Below are positions 1-5,680 of a stretch of DNA of 23,638 nucleotides, piece by piece. The stretch spans positions 1 to 23,638 of IMG/VR virus record IMGVR_UViG_3300044731_001268; one strand, written 5' to 3'. The translations under genes and the position numbers were made by a program. The notes beneath the pieces are model-generated. The model did no database searches. It was not told the origin of the DNA and saw nothing but the letters and a program-made list of their open reading frames with translations. Numbering within the stretch: the stretch's first letter is position 1; each line of letters starts with the position of its first letter. The DNA is from a virus.

Positions 1-1
1 A

Positions 2-742
2 TGGCCGACCATGGGCCTGTTTGCCGTAGTGGGCGGCATGCTGGATGAGAAGCGCCACAAACCCGCAAGCTGGGCACAGCACGGCACGGCGGGCCATCTC
101 CTGCGCGGCGTGGCCACCGGCTACACGCAGGTAAAGAACGTGTCAGCCGTGCGCAATCTGGTGGAACTCTTCGGCGAGCCGACTTTCAGCGCGGATGCGG
201 TGAGCGGCACGATTGACAAGATGATCAAGATCGGCACGAACTTTGCGGGCGGATTCATGCCCACGCTGATCAAGGACGCGGAGGCCTGGACTGATCCGCG
301 CAACTTCAAACCCGAGGGCACGGCGGAGCTGATGCTGCGGAGCATGGTCATCGCCCGCAAATTTGTGAACGATGGCCGGCCCCAGCTCAATCTGCTGGGT
401 GAAGAGGTCAAACTGCAACGCGCTCCGTGGAGTCGGGCCTATACCAGCGTGGAGAGCGGCGAGGCGCATCGCGTGCTGGGTGCCCTGCTGGCCCGTGGAC
501 TGGCCCTGCCGATGCCGAGCGATCAAATCAGCGTGTTCAAGAACGGCGTCAAGGTGCCGCTGGAAAGCCTGGGCCGTGAAGCCGTGTGGAAATACGAGAA
601 GGCCGTGGGCCAAGGCTACAAAGAATGGCTCTACCTCGAAGGCTCCGACCTGCTGCAAATGCCCGTGAAGCAGGCCGCCAAGGTGATCGAGCAGCGGGCC
701 GCGAGCATCAAGCGGCAGGCGCTAGCGCGGGTGGTGCGGTGA
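2..742 (+). CDS. C-terminal part of a large phage virion-associated protein (5' partial)
   Basis: The frame is open at the left edge of the window, so the gene starts upstream; the first internal ATG is at 11. At least 246 residues are visible. It has no signal peptide or membrane segment and is rich in short amphipathic helices, ending with a basic helix. I do not recognise a named domain. The style, with long helices around residues 90-240, resembles the tails of the very large polyvalent or internal virion proteins that close the late operon of podovirus-like phages. Its place just before the attachment site fits the end of the late region. Function is inferred from position only; no catalytic motif is visible. 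Confidence 0.6.
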   Translation, partial: WPTMGLFAVVGGMLDEKRHKPASWAQHGTAGHLLRGVATGYTQVKNVSAVRNLVELFGEPTFSADAVSGTIDKMIKIGTNFAGGFMPTLIKDAEAWTDPRNFKPEGTAELMLRSMVIARKFVNDGRPQLNLLGEEVKLQRAPWSRAYTSVESGEAHRVLGALLARGLALPMPSDQISVFKNGVKVPLESLGREAVWKYEKAVGQGYKEWLYLEGSDLLQMPVKQAAKVIEQRAASIKRQALARVVR

Positions 743-769
743 GTTGACAGGCGTGGTAGGGTGAAGACC

Positions 770-1075
770 ATGAAACGCTTCACGCTTTCCCTGCTGGTGC
801 TGACGGCGCTGGCGCTGCATGCCAACACGCCCCCGAGTCCCGACGCGGCGCAGGTGATGCGCTACCAGTGCGTGGCCGGCACGGTGCACGGCCTGACGAA
901 AGCCGAGGACCGGCCCGCCACCTTCCGCATCGACACCGCCACCGGCAAAACCTGGATGCTGCAAGCCGTGCCCATGAACACGCCGAATGGCGTCATCATT
1001 GTCTCGACCTGGATCGAGGTTCACGAGACGAACGGGGAACTGTATCGGGTGGCGATGCAGAGCATGAGCAAGTGA
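770..1075 (+). CDS. Small exported protein, possible lysogenic-conversion gene
   Basis: About 101 residues. The N-terminus is a typical signal peptide: basic MKR, then a hydrophobic run TLSLLVLTALAL, then a likely cleavage after LHA. The mature part is about 80 residues, mostly beta-like, with one cysteine, and is not recognised. ATG at 770 is chosen because a GGTAGGG stretch at 754-760 is well spaced from it; a GTG at 761 is an alternative start three codons upstream. It lies 27 bases after the preceding virion gene and directly before attP. Extra genes carried next to att by temperate phages are often expressed from the prophage, so a lysogen-modifying role in the periplasm or envelope is possible but is inference. 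Confidence 0.65.
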   Translation: MKRFTLSLLVLTALALHANTPPSPDAAQVMRYQCVAGTVHGLTKAEDRPATFRIDTATGKTWMLQAVPMNTPNGVIIVSTWIEVHETNGELYRVAMQSMSK

Positions 1076-1091
1076 AATGTATCTAGCTGAA

Positions 1092-1100
1092 CGTCTAGCA
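1092..1100 (+). repeat. CGTCTAGCA repeat, left of att core
   Basis: First of three exact 9-bp copies. It lies about 60-70 bases left of the tRNA-like core, and a partial copy, ATCTAGC, is at 1081. It is a candidate arm-type integrase-binding site. Confidence 0.55.
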
Positions 1101-1159
1101 CCGTGACTTTTGCGCTGGAGTCCTTGTTTTACAAGGCATGCACGATTCCGCGCAACGCA

Positions 1160-1203
1160 TTCTGAATCTGTTATTCAAGGTTCGAATCCTTGTGAGGCAA
1201 CCA
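1160..1203 (+). other. 3' half of tRNA-Gln(CTG): putative att core
   Basis: The anticodon loop TTCTGAA lies at 1160-1166 with anticodon CTG at 1162-1164. A degenerate anticodon stem surrounds it (1155-1159 with 1167-1171, one mismatch). A short variable loop follows at 1172-1175. The T-arm is perfect: CAAGG, loop TTCGAAT, CCTTG, at 1176-1192. The 3' acceptor strand TGAGGCA is at 1193-1199, discriminator A at 1200 and CCA at 1201-1203. No D-arm and no matching 5' acceptor strand TGCCTCA is found upstream, so it is not a complete tRNA gene. Phages that integrate into tRNA genes carry exactly such a 3' copy, which restores the host gene after recombination. Confidence 0.75.
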
Positions 1204-1220
1204 CTCCAAAAGGGGTGGTT
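1199..1220 (+). terminator. Terminator-like hairpin after the tRNA fragment
   Basis: AACCACTCC (1199-1207) pairs with GGGGTGGTT (1212-1220), nine pairs with one G-T, around loop AAAA. It begins within the tRNA CCA end. It may be the host tRNA terminator carried along in the att core, so the crossover homology may run beyond the tRNA itself. The following T-run is short. Confidence 0.45.
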
Positions 1221-1341
1221 TATGGCCTGAAACGGGCTGGAAGGGCTGATTTACAAGGGTTTGAGGGGTGAGTTGTGGTCCAGAGGTGTGTCAAAAGCTG
1301 ATTTTAATTATTTTCATTTATGTTGATTTATGGCGGCGGCT

Positions 1342-1362
1342 CGTCTAGCAGTTCGTCTAGCA
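1342..1362 (+). repeat. Tandem pair of CGTCTAGCA, right of att core
   Basis: Two exact copies in direct orientation, at 1342-1350 and 1354-1362, are spaced 12 bp start to start. They match the copy at 1092. Direct repeats about one helical turn apart are typical of arm sites for tyrosine integrases. They overlap the upstream part of the reading frame that precedes the integrase, which argues for that gene starting at 1390 instead. Confidence 0.55.
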
Positions 1363-1389
1363 GGATCAAACCACCTGCCCCACCATTCA

Positions 1390-1620
1390 ATGAAACTCCC
1401 CGATGAATTGACTCCGCAGGAGCATGGCGTTATTAAAACGGCTCTGCTGGAATTGGAAACACGCAACGCTGTCTGGCTGAAGGACTCGCATTGGTCGCCT
1501 GAGATGCGGGCGGGTTTGCAGCGGGATATGGAGCAGGCTAGTGCGCTGCGCGAGAAGTTGCGCGAGGTGTATCTGGTGCCGATGGCACGCCATTGGAGCA
1601 AAGGGAGGGCGGCACGATGA
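1390..1620 (+). CDS. Small unknown protein preceding the integrase
   Basis: About 76 residues (MKLPDELTPQEHG...), charged and helical, with no recognised domain. An upstream in-frame ATG at 1330 would add 20 residues, but that stretch runs through the tandem CGTCTAGCA repeats, so 1390 is preferred. No strong ribosome-binding site is visible for either start. It ends inside the integrase gene: its TGA at 1618-1620 overlaps the integrase ATG at 1617, so the two are translationally coupled. Its position suggests a recombination-directionality or integrase-accessory role, but nothing in the protein proves it. Confidence 0.5.
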   Translation: MKLPDELTPQEHGVIKTALLELETRNAVWLKDSHWSPEMRAGLQRDMEQASALREKLREVYLVPMARHWSKGRAAR

Positions 1621-2972
1621 AAACGGCTCTGGGATCATACTCGATTTATCGGCAGCCAAAGGCGCGGGCGGAGGGGCTGCCTCAGTTTGAGTGGAAGTGG
1701 GTCGTGCGGTTCTTTGTCGGGACGGGCAAGCCGCTGACGAGATCGAAGCACCCCTACCCTATTTGTGATAAGTGCCTGGCGGAGGTGGGGAATCCGGTGG
1801 AGACGCGGCCGAATTGCGGGTGCCAGGTGGTGGTGCGGAAGTGGGCGGAGTTGTTTCTGAAGACGCACACGGCGATGCTGCAACGCGGCGAGATGGACCG
1901 GCTGACGGAGCTTTTAACGCCGAAGCAGTTCACGTCACCTGCGGAGGTGCTGGCGGTGTATCGGGAGCGCGGGCCGGAGGACCGGGTGCAACGGTTGAAC
2001 TTTCTGGCGGCGGTGTTTGAGCAGACGACGGGGAAGGACATTTCATGTGTGAGGTGGGAGGATTTGACGGCGGACCTGAAGCTGGACTGGGCCGAGCTGC
2101 GCCAGGAGGCTGGCCGCCGCGGCTGGCTGGGGCTGGGTGCTGGCCGGAACATGCCGGCCAATGGTTGGGCGATGCTGCGTGAGCTGAAGCGTGCGGGCAA
2201 GCTGCCTGCGCTGGACGATCGCACCGAGGCGGCATGGAACACGACGGTGAACACTTACATGACGAGCATCAATTCCATTTTTGGCGAGAAGGCGCGGACG
2301 AAGATCCTGCGGGGGCTGAACGTGCCGCCGCTGGCGGAGTTTCTGGGCTGCCGTCTGGCTTTGCCTGCGCCGAAGGGGCACAAAGAAATCGAGGCGGGTG
2401 TGATGGCGCGGATTGATGCGGCGCTGCCGGTGCTGCGGGCGGAGGATGCGCGGGTATGGTTGTTTGAGCAGCTATGTGAGGAGACGGGCATCCGCCCAGT
2501 GTCGGTGCGGCGGCTGGTGCCGGGTGATCTGCGGGCGCTGACGACGGCGGAGGCGGCGGAGTGGAGGTCACGCATGGCGGCGGAGTGGCGCGTCGAGGAA
2601 GCGGATCTGTGCGAGTTTGGCGGGCTGCTGCGGGTGGCGGCGGCGAAGCATGGGGCGGAGATCCTGACGCCCATCTCGGCGGAGGTGGTGGCGGTGGCGC
2701 TGGCGGTGCAGACGGCGGGCAGCCTGATCGGTGCCAGGCATGAGACGGAGGGCCGCCAGCTTCATGCGCGGCTGAATGCGTTTCTGCGCGTCTGTGGCGT
2801 GTCGGGCACGCAGGCGGCGTATTTGCTGAGGCATCGCAAGGGGCAGCTTCTCCGTCGTTTTGGTGGCAAGGCAGCGGCGGCGGCGGGCCTGGGCCATACG
2901 AGCGAGGCGATGGCGGGACGGTATAGCCGCGAGGATCGCGTGGTGCCTGCGGTGGGCCTGCGGGTGGCGTGA
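1617..2972 (+). CDS. int: Phage tyrosine integrase with N-terminal Cys motif
   Basis: 451 residues. Start ATG 1617 follows a strong AAGGGAGGG at 1601-1609. The C-terminal half is the catalytic domain of tyrosine recombinases. Box I arginine is R293 in ETGIRPVSVRRL, the second arginine is R405 in YLLRH, then LGH (H427), and the nucleophile is Y436 in GRYSRE. The first histidine of the usual HxxR motif is a tyrosine here (Y402). The N-terminal part carries C50-x2-C53 and C67-x-C69, a possible small zinc site that is uncommon in this family. It should recombine the attP at 1081-1362 with a host tRNA-Gln gene. The gene ends 83 bases before a bidirectional terminator. Confidence 0.9.
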   Translation: MKTALGSYSIYRQPKARAEGLPQFEWKWVVRFFVGTGKPLTRSKHPYPICDKCLAEVGNPVETRPNCGCQVVVRKWAELFLKTHTAMLQRGEMDRLTELLTPKQFTSPAEVLAVYRERGPEDRVQRLNFLAAVFEQTTGKDISCVRWEDLTADLKLDWAELRQEAGRRGWLGLGAGRNMPANGWAMLRELKRAGKLPALDDRTEAAWNTTVNTYMTSINSIFGEKARTKILRGLNVPPLAEFLGCRLALPAPKGHKEIEAGVMARIDAALPVLRAEDARVWLFEQLCEETGIRPVSVRRLVPGDLRALTTAEAAEWRSRMAAEWRVEEADLCEFGGLLRVAAAKHGAEILTPISAEVVAVALAVQTAGSLIGARHETEGRQLHARLNAFLRVCGVSGTQAAYLLRHRKGQLLRRFGGKAAAAAGLGHTSEAMAGRYSREDRVVPAVGLRVA

Positions 2973-2987
2973 GTGGAGATGGGAAGT

Positions 2988-3050
2988 AATCGGACAGGGA
3001 GATATGGAGACAGGGAGATATGGAGACAAGGAGACAGAGAGATAGTAAGA
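2988..3050 (+). repeat. Purine-rich spacer repeats (GGAGATATGGAGACA type)
   Basis: Imperfect direct repeats GGAGATATGGAGACA occur twice, followed by further GGAGACA/GAGA variants, between the integrase stop and the terminator. A 15-mer at 2988-3002 (AATCGGACAGGGAGA) is identical to 21319-21333 in the spacer after the portal gene, so this belongs to a dispersed spacer family. Confidence 0.6.
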
Positions 3051-3055
3051 CAGAG

Positions 3056-3085
3056 AAAAGCCGCAGGACTGGTCCTGCGGCTTTT
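3056..3085. terminator. Perfect bidirectional terminator
   Basis: AAAAGCCGCAGGAC (3056-3069) and GTCCTGCGGCTTTT (3072-3085) form a perfect 14-bp stem with a 2-base loop, A-run on the left and T-run on the right. It separates the rightward integrase from the leftward gene block and can serve both. Confidence 0.9.
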
Positions 3086-3117
3086 GATTTTCTGGAATGT
3101 TTCCGGTTTTGCGGGTG

Positions 3118-3468
3118 CTAACCGGAAATGTTGTCTGGATAGTTCTTGTTCAGCTTCTTCTTCGCGTCGTTGGCGGCGTCGTAGAGTTGAGACATAACCC
3201 TGTTTTCAAGTCCGCTGCTGCCGTGGTTCGCGAGCCTGTTCGCTTCGTCGTAGCATGTCCGCATCAGCGTGGTGGCAAGCGCCTCCATTTCGCGGGCACG
3301 AGTTGCGAGGTTGTGGATCAGCGAACTGTCGCCACTGTCGCTGGACAAAATGGCGTCAACCGAAGCTGAACCCGGCATCGCAGCCAATGAGCCACGAGCT
3401 TCTTGGTGGTGGAACGGGCAGTCCGCAGATGGGACCGTGGGGCACGTGCAGATTTTGGGAAGGCTCAT
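3118..3468 (-). CDS. Unknown small protein, last gene of leftward block
   Basis: 116 residues. The N-terminus has a Cys/His-rich stretch (CTCPTVPSADCPFHH, residues 7-21) that could hold a metal. The rest is helical with a basic end (KKKLNKNYPDNISG). I do not recognise it. ATG at 3468 overlaps the TGA of the gene upstream (3465-3662) as ATGA, so the two are coupled. It ends 33 bases before the shared terminator at 3056-3085. Being in the leftward block with its own promoter, it is likely expressed early or in the lysogen; function unknown. Confidence 0.6.
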   Translation of the reverse strand: MSLPKICTCPTVPSADCPFHHQEARGSLAAMPGSASVDAILSSDSGDSSLIHNLATRAREMEALATTLMRTCYDEANRLANHGSSGLENRVMSQLYDAANDAKKKLNKNYPDNISG

Positions 3469-3662
3469 GGCTGGATTTGATCGTTCTGGACACCGGCGAG
3501 AGTCGCTAGGTATTCGTAAAGTTCAAGGCTTCCGGCCTTCGCTCGCAGTCCGGCAACGGTGCCGTCAATGAGTCTATCGGCGAGCCGTTCGTTGCGGTTT
3601 GTGCGCTTGCTGCCCGGCACGGGTCCGGGCTTGCGTTTCTTGGTTGCTTTCTTCTTTGGCAT
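3465..3662 (-). CDS. Small basic protein
   Basis: 65 residues. The first 25 are very basic (MPKKKATKKRKPGPVPGSKR) with a KPGPVPG stretch faintly like an AT-hook, followed by a helical region. It may bind nucleic acid; this is inferred from charge only. It overlaps the next gene by an ATGA junction, and the gene upstream ends at 3764. No strong ribosome-binding site is visible. Confidence 0.55.
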   Translation of the reverse strand: MPKKKATKKRKPGPVPGSKRTNRNERLADRLIDGTVAGLRAKAGSLELYEYLATLAGVQNDQIQP

Positions 3663-3725
3663 GACTTTGAATGGGTTTGGCTATTTGCCACTGACCGCAG
3701 CGGCTTTGACTGGCTCTCGCCGCTG

Positions 3726-3755
3726 GCTCCGCTCCCCGTCGCTGGGGAGCGGAGC
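3726..3755 (-). other. Strong 12-bp hairpin after the 3764-4174 gene
   Basis: GCTCCGCTCCCC (3726-3737) pairs perfectly with GGGGAGCGGAGC (3744-3755) around a 6-base loop. In the leftward transcript it begins 8 bases after the stop codon. No T-run follows, so it could be a weak terminator, an mRNA 3'-end stabiliser or an attenuator for the downstream leftward genes. Confidence 0.6.
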
Positions 3756-3763
3756 ACCTTCGG

Positions 3764-4174
3764 TTATTCTGTCCATGAGAGTTGTTCTTCATGGTCTGCC
3801 CACGCTTGAGCAACCCAGGCTTCCAAGGCTTGGCGCATCGAAGTTTCGCCTTTGCTGAAATTTGTCAGCCATGTCACGTCGCCATTGTGTCCCCAGTAAT
3901 AATGCTTAGGCTTACGGTATTGCTCAAAGCCGCAGGCTTTCAGAAACTCCTCATTTAGTTCGCGCAAGTCAGCGTCGCCTTCGTCGGCTCCATATTGTGC
4001 GCAGACCTGCTTGAGCCCTTCCATGCCTGTCAGCACGAGGTAGCCTTGTTTTTCCCAGTAGTCACAGGCAAGCTGGCTGAGGTCGTGCAGGTCGTGACGG
4101 CTGTCATTGCTTTCAATGCGCTCAATGACTTTGCTGAGCATTTCGTCGGAGGTAATGGCTTTCAGTGTTTTCAT
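3764..4174 (-). CDS. Unknown protein, first gene of leftward operon
   Basis: 136 residues, acidic, rich in Trp and Tyr (for example HYYWGHNGDVTWL near residues 91-103). No transmembrane segment, signal or recognised fold. The ATG is preceded by an AGAGAG purine run. A good sigma-70 promoter lies at 4226-4253, giving a leader of about 45 bases. The gene is followed by a strong hairpin and then two coupled small genes. Position between the integrase and the repressor is where temperate phages often carry superinfection-exclusion or other lysogen-expressed genes; this is only context. Confidence 0.65.
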   Translation of the reverse strand: MKTLKAITSDEMLSKVIERIESNDSRHDLHDLSQLACDYWEKQGYLVLTGMEGLKQVCAQYGADEGDADLRELNEEFLKACGFEQYRKPKHYYWGHNGDVTWLTNFSKGETSMRQALEAWVAQAWADHEEQLSWTE

Positions 4175-4225
4175 GGCTCTCTATTTGTTTGTTTGTGTTT
4201 CGCGAGGTCGCTCTCGCTTGGTTCC

Positions 4226-4253
4226 ATTATCGCACTTTAATTGCTGGCGTCAA
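4226..4253 (-). promoter_or_regulatory. Sigma-70-type promoter for leftward operon
   Basis: On the minus strand TTGACG (4253-4248), a 16-base spacer and GATAAT (4231-4226). It is the best promoter match I can see in the window and points at the gene starting at 4174. Confidence 0.7.
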
Positions 4254-4348
4254 TAATTATTTATTGGTGCCAAGAAGTATATTTGGAAGCGTGAGGCAGG
4301 TGTCCAGAACCAAACGCTGATCCGAACCGCCAAAGCGCGGTCGGATAG

Positions 4349-4603
4349 CTATGCGTTCGGCTTCTTCCACACGCCGGGCTTCACCCATTGCTTGCCTTGG
4401 GCCGCATACTCGGCAGCGCCAGCAGCATCGCAGAGAGCCATCTGTATTGCGTCGATTGGCTGGATCAGCCCTGGGCTTAGATGCGTCGAGTAGAAGTTTG
4501 CCATTTTGCGGAGGCTCACAGCGAAAATCGCCAAAGCCGAACCATCCGCTGCACCCTCAACGGCTGCCGCCGTTGCCCGTTTCATTGTTTTCTTCTTTGC
4601 CAT
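4349..4603 (-). CDS. Unknown small Ala-rich protein
   Basis: 84 residues, MAKKKTMKRATAAAV at the start, then an alanine-rich helical segment and a C-terminal KQWVKPGVWKKPNA. The pattern of a lysine-rich start followed by small residues is like other small phage proteins, but I do not recognise it. It sits alone between the repressor gene and the promoter of the next leftward gene, with no clear ribosome-binding site. It could be co-transcribed with the repressor, whose stop is 103 bases away. Confidence 0.45.
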   Translation of the reverse strand: MAKKKTMKRATAAAVEGAADGSALAIFAVSLRKMANFYSTHLSPGLIQPIDAIQMALCDAAGAAEYAAQGKQWVKPGVWKKPNA

Positions 4604-4705
4604 AGTCGTCAGTGTTTGCGGTGCCTATTCCCCGGCAGCCGTCGCCTGACGCTGATCGTTCGGCCCCTTGCACGATCTGGCGGATCGGGTGCAGCGGGTG
4701 GGTGG

Positions 4706-5086
4706 TCATGGGCTGGCGTCGGTTTTGTGGGTCGCCGGGGTTTCGTTGAGGCTGATGGTGCTGGCGTCGGGCTGCTCGGCTTCGAGTTGCTTTTTGATCG
4801 CCGATTCAATCCACTCGTTGACCGTGATGTTTTCCCTGTTCGCAGCCTGCTGGATGCGAGAATAATTGTTGAGCGTGATCTGCGGATTGATGACCATGCG
4901 CTCATTCATAAGCGTGTTGATGATGCGCAGGCAGGGTGCTGGAATGGCTCGCTGAGCGTTTTCGGCCAGCCACCCATCGACCGTGCTTTTGCTAACGCCG
5001 CAGTGGTTCGCAAGCCAGGCCCGGTCTTGGTCGATTCGTTTCAGCCAGCGTTTGATGATGGCTGGCGTTGTTGTGGGGTTGTGCAT
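4706..5086 (-). CDS. Repressor-like protein: HTH domain fused to ribbon-helix-helix domain
   Basis: 126 residues. Residues about 20-45 (DRAWLANHCGVSKSTVDGWL) form a lambda/Cro-type helix-turn-helix. Residues about 67-102 (ITLNNYSRIQQAANRENI, then TVNEWIESAIKKQL) match an Arc/CopG-type ribbon-helix-helix: a short beta strand followed by two helices. The tail is polar. The gene is divergent from the early operon and faces a short region with three related operator-like motifs, the normal place of a lysogeny repressor. A promoter at 5119-5092 would put the transcript start at the ATG, so it may be leaderless; no ribosome-binding site is visible. The combination of two DNA-binding folds is unusual for a phage repressor. 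The repressor role is inferred. Confidence 0.7.
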   Translation of the reverse strand: MHNPTTTPAIIKRWLKRIDQDRAWLANHCGVSKSTVDGWLAENAQRAIPAPCLRIINTLMNERMVINPQITLNNYSRIQQAANRENITVNEWIESAIKKQLEAEQPDASTISLNETPATHKTDASP

Positions 5087-5091
5087 GGGGA

Positions 5092-5119
5092 TAAATAACT
5101 CTTTTTAGCACTATGCCAA
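5092..5119 (-). promoter_or_regulatory. Candidate leaderless promoter of the repressor
   Basis: On the minus strand TTGGCA (5119-5114), a 16-base spacer and TATTTA (5097-5092). Only five bases separate the -10 from the ATG at 5086. An operator-like motif (5105-5116) overlaps the -35, which would allow autoregulation. Confidence 0.4.
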
Positions 5120-5180
5120 AATATTATTTGCATAATTAGCACTCTACGAGCATTTGTTCGGCGTTCTGCTAAACTATGCA
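5105..5180. promoter_or_regulatory. Operator region of the lysogeny switch
   Basis: Three related motifs lie in 76 bases: GCATAGTGCTAA (minus strand, 5116-5105), GCATAATTAGCA (plus strand, 5130-5141) and GCATAGTTTAGCA (minus strand, 5179-5167). The last overlaps the start codon of the Cro-position gene and the first overlaps the putative repressor -35. This is the expected arrangement of multiple operators between divergent repressor and early genes. Confidence 0.55.
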
Positions 5181-5355
5181 ACTTATCACTCTCTCCCTGT
5201 CGCCGAGTCCCAGCATGCCCATAGAGGTGTTGGATCAGGTGTTTCAACGAGCCGAGGCTGAAGGTGTCACCCCCGAGGCGTGGGTGTATTCCCGATTGCA
5301 GGAGGCTTTGACCAAAGTGGAGGGCGCTGACCGCGAGGCCGCGAACCCGCAGTGA
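5176..5355 (+). CDS. Small ribbon-helix-helix protein in Cro position
   Basis: 59 residues. The start MQLITLSLS reads as a beta strand, followed by helix PIEVLDQVFQRAEAEG, a turn with TPEAW, and helix VYSRLQEAL: the CopG/Arc ribbon-helix-helix pattern. It is the first gene of the rightward operon and divergent from the repressor, so a Cro-like or early regulator role is likely. There is no ribosome-binding site before ATG 5176, and an operator-like motif overlaps it; an internal ATG at 5215 would delete the beta strand. The stop TGA overlaps the next start as GTGA. Confidence 0.6.
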   Translation: MQLITLSLSPSPSMPIEVLDQVFQRAEAEGVTPEAWVYSRLQEALTKVEGADREAANPQ

Positions 5356-5486
5356 TCGCGCTCGCTTTGTTTTTTGCCCTGGCTGTCTGCGGGCTGGCTG
5401 CGTGGAATGTGATCCTGCCGCCGCGAGATTATCGCGCCGATGATTTCGAGCTGTCGAATTTGCGCACGAAGGAGGACCGGCCATGA
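5352..5486 (+). CDS. Tiny single-pass membrane protein
   Basis: 44 residues starting at GTG 5352. Residues 1-18 are strongly hydrophobic (IALALFFALAVCGLAA), then a cytoplasmic or periplasmic tail with mixed charge (PPRDYRADDFELSNLRTKEDRP). It overlaps the gene before (GTGA) and the gene after (ATGA), which supports it as a real gene. Function unknown; phage early operons often carry such small membrane proteins. Confidence 0.5.
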   Translation: MIALALFFALAVCGLAAWNVILPPRDYRADDFELSNLRTKEDRP

Positions 5487-5680
5487 GCATGTCTGCCGAA
5501 GGTTTGAGGATTTCCCGCCTGCTGTCCAGGAGCGCAGGCGAGGCCGTGAGGGTTCCCCGTGCCGCGTTGGTTGAGGGCGGCACGGGGAACAATGCGTGCG
5601 GCTGCGTGCAGGTGCGGCGTGTGTCCCGTGATCGCAAGGGCCGCCGTATCGTTGAGCGCTGGACCGAGGCGGCGCGATGA
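5483..5680 (+). CDS. Unknown small basic protein
   Basis: 65 residues, arginine-rich C-terminus (VRRVSRDRKGRRIVERWTEAAR), two cysteines in ACGC. Start ATG 5483 has an ideal AAGGAGG at 5469-5475. It overlaps both neighbours by ATGA junctions. A perfect 14-bp inverted repeat lies inside the gene (5552-5590). Not recognised. Confidence 0.55.
   Translation: MSMSAEGLRISRLLSRSAGEAVRVPRAALVEGGTGNNACGCVQVRRVSRDRKGRRIVERWTEAAR
5552..5590. repeat. Perfect 14-bp inverted repeat inside a coding region
   Basis: GTTCCCCGTGCCGC (5552-5565) and GCGGCACGGGGAAC (5577-5590) with an 11-base loop. Such a perfect long stem within a gene is not needed for coding and may be a protein-binding palindrome or an mRNA structure controlling translation of the operon. 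Confidence 0.7.

Larger units (their letters stand above)
1081..1362. other. attP: Phage attachment site attP (gene-free region 1076-1389)
   Basis: This gene-free stretch of about 310 bases lies directly upstream of the integrase operon. It contains a tRNA-Gln 3' half (1160-1203) as the likely crossover core and a terminator-like hairpin. Three copies of CGTCTAGCA lie on both sides of the core (1092-1100, 1342-1350, 1354-1362), and a related ATCTAGC sits at 1081-1087. TTTACAAGG occurs twice, at 1128-1136 and 1250-1258, almost symmetric about the core. An AT-rich, probably flexible segment spans about 1300-1330. This is the architecture expected of an attP with core and arm-type integrase sites; binding itself is inferred. 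Confidence 0.7.

Noticed and set aside
1120-1203. A complete tRNA gene
   Set aside because: No D-arm and no 5' acceptor strand complementary to TGAGGCA; only the 3' half is present.
3559-3858. Plus-strand frame of 99 residues in the leftward block
   Set aside because: It lies opposite the leftward genes that have a promoter, ATGA coupling and protein-like composition.
4321-4345. Hairpin TCCGAACCGC / GCGGTCGGA as terminator of the leftward gene at 4349
   Set aside because: The stem is bulged and no T-run follows on the minus strand.
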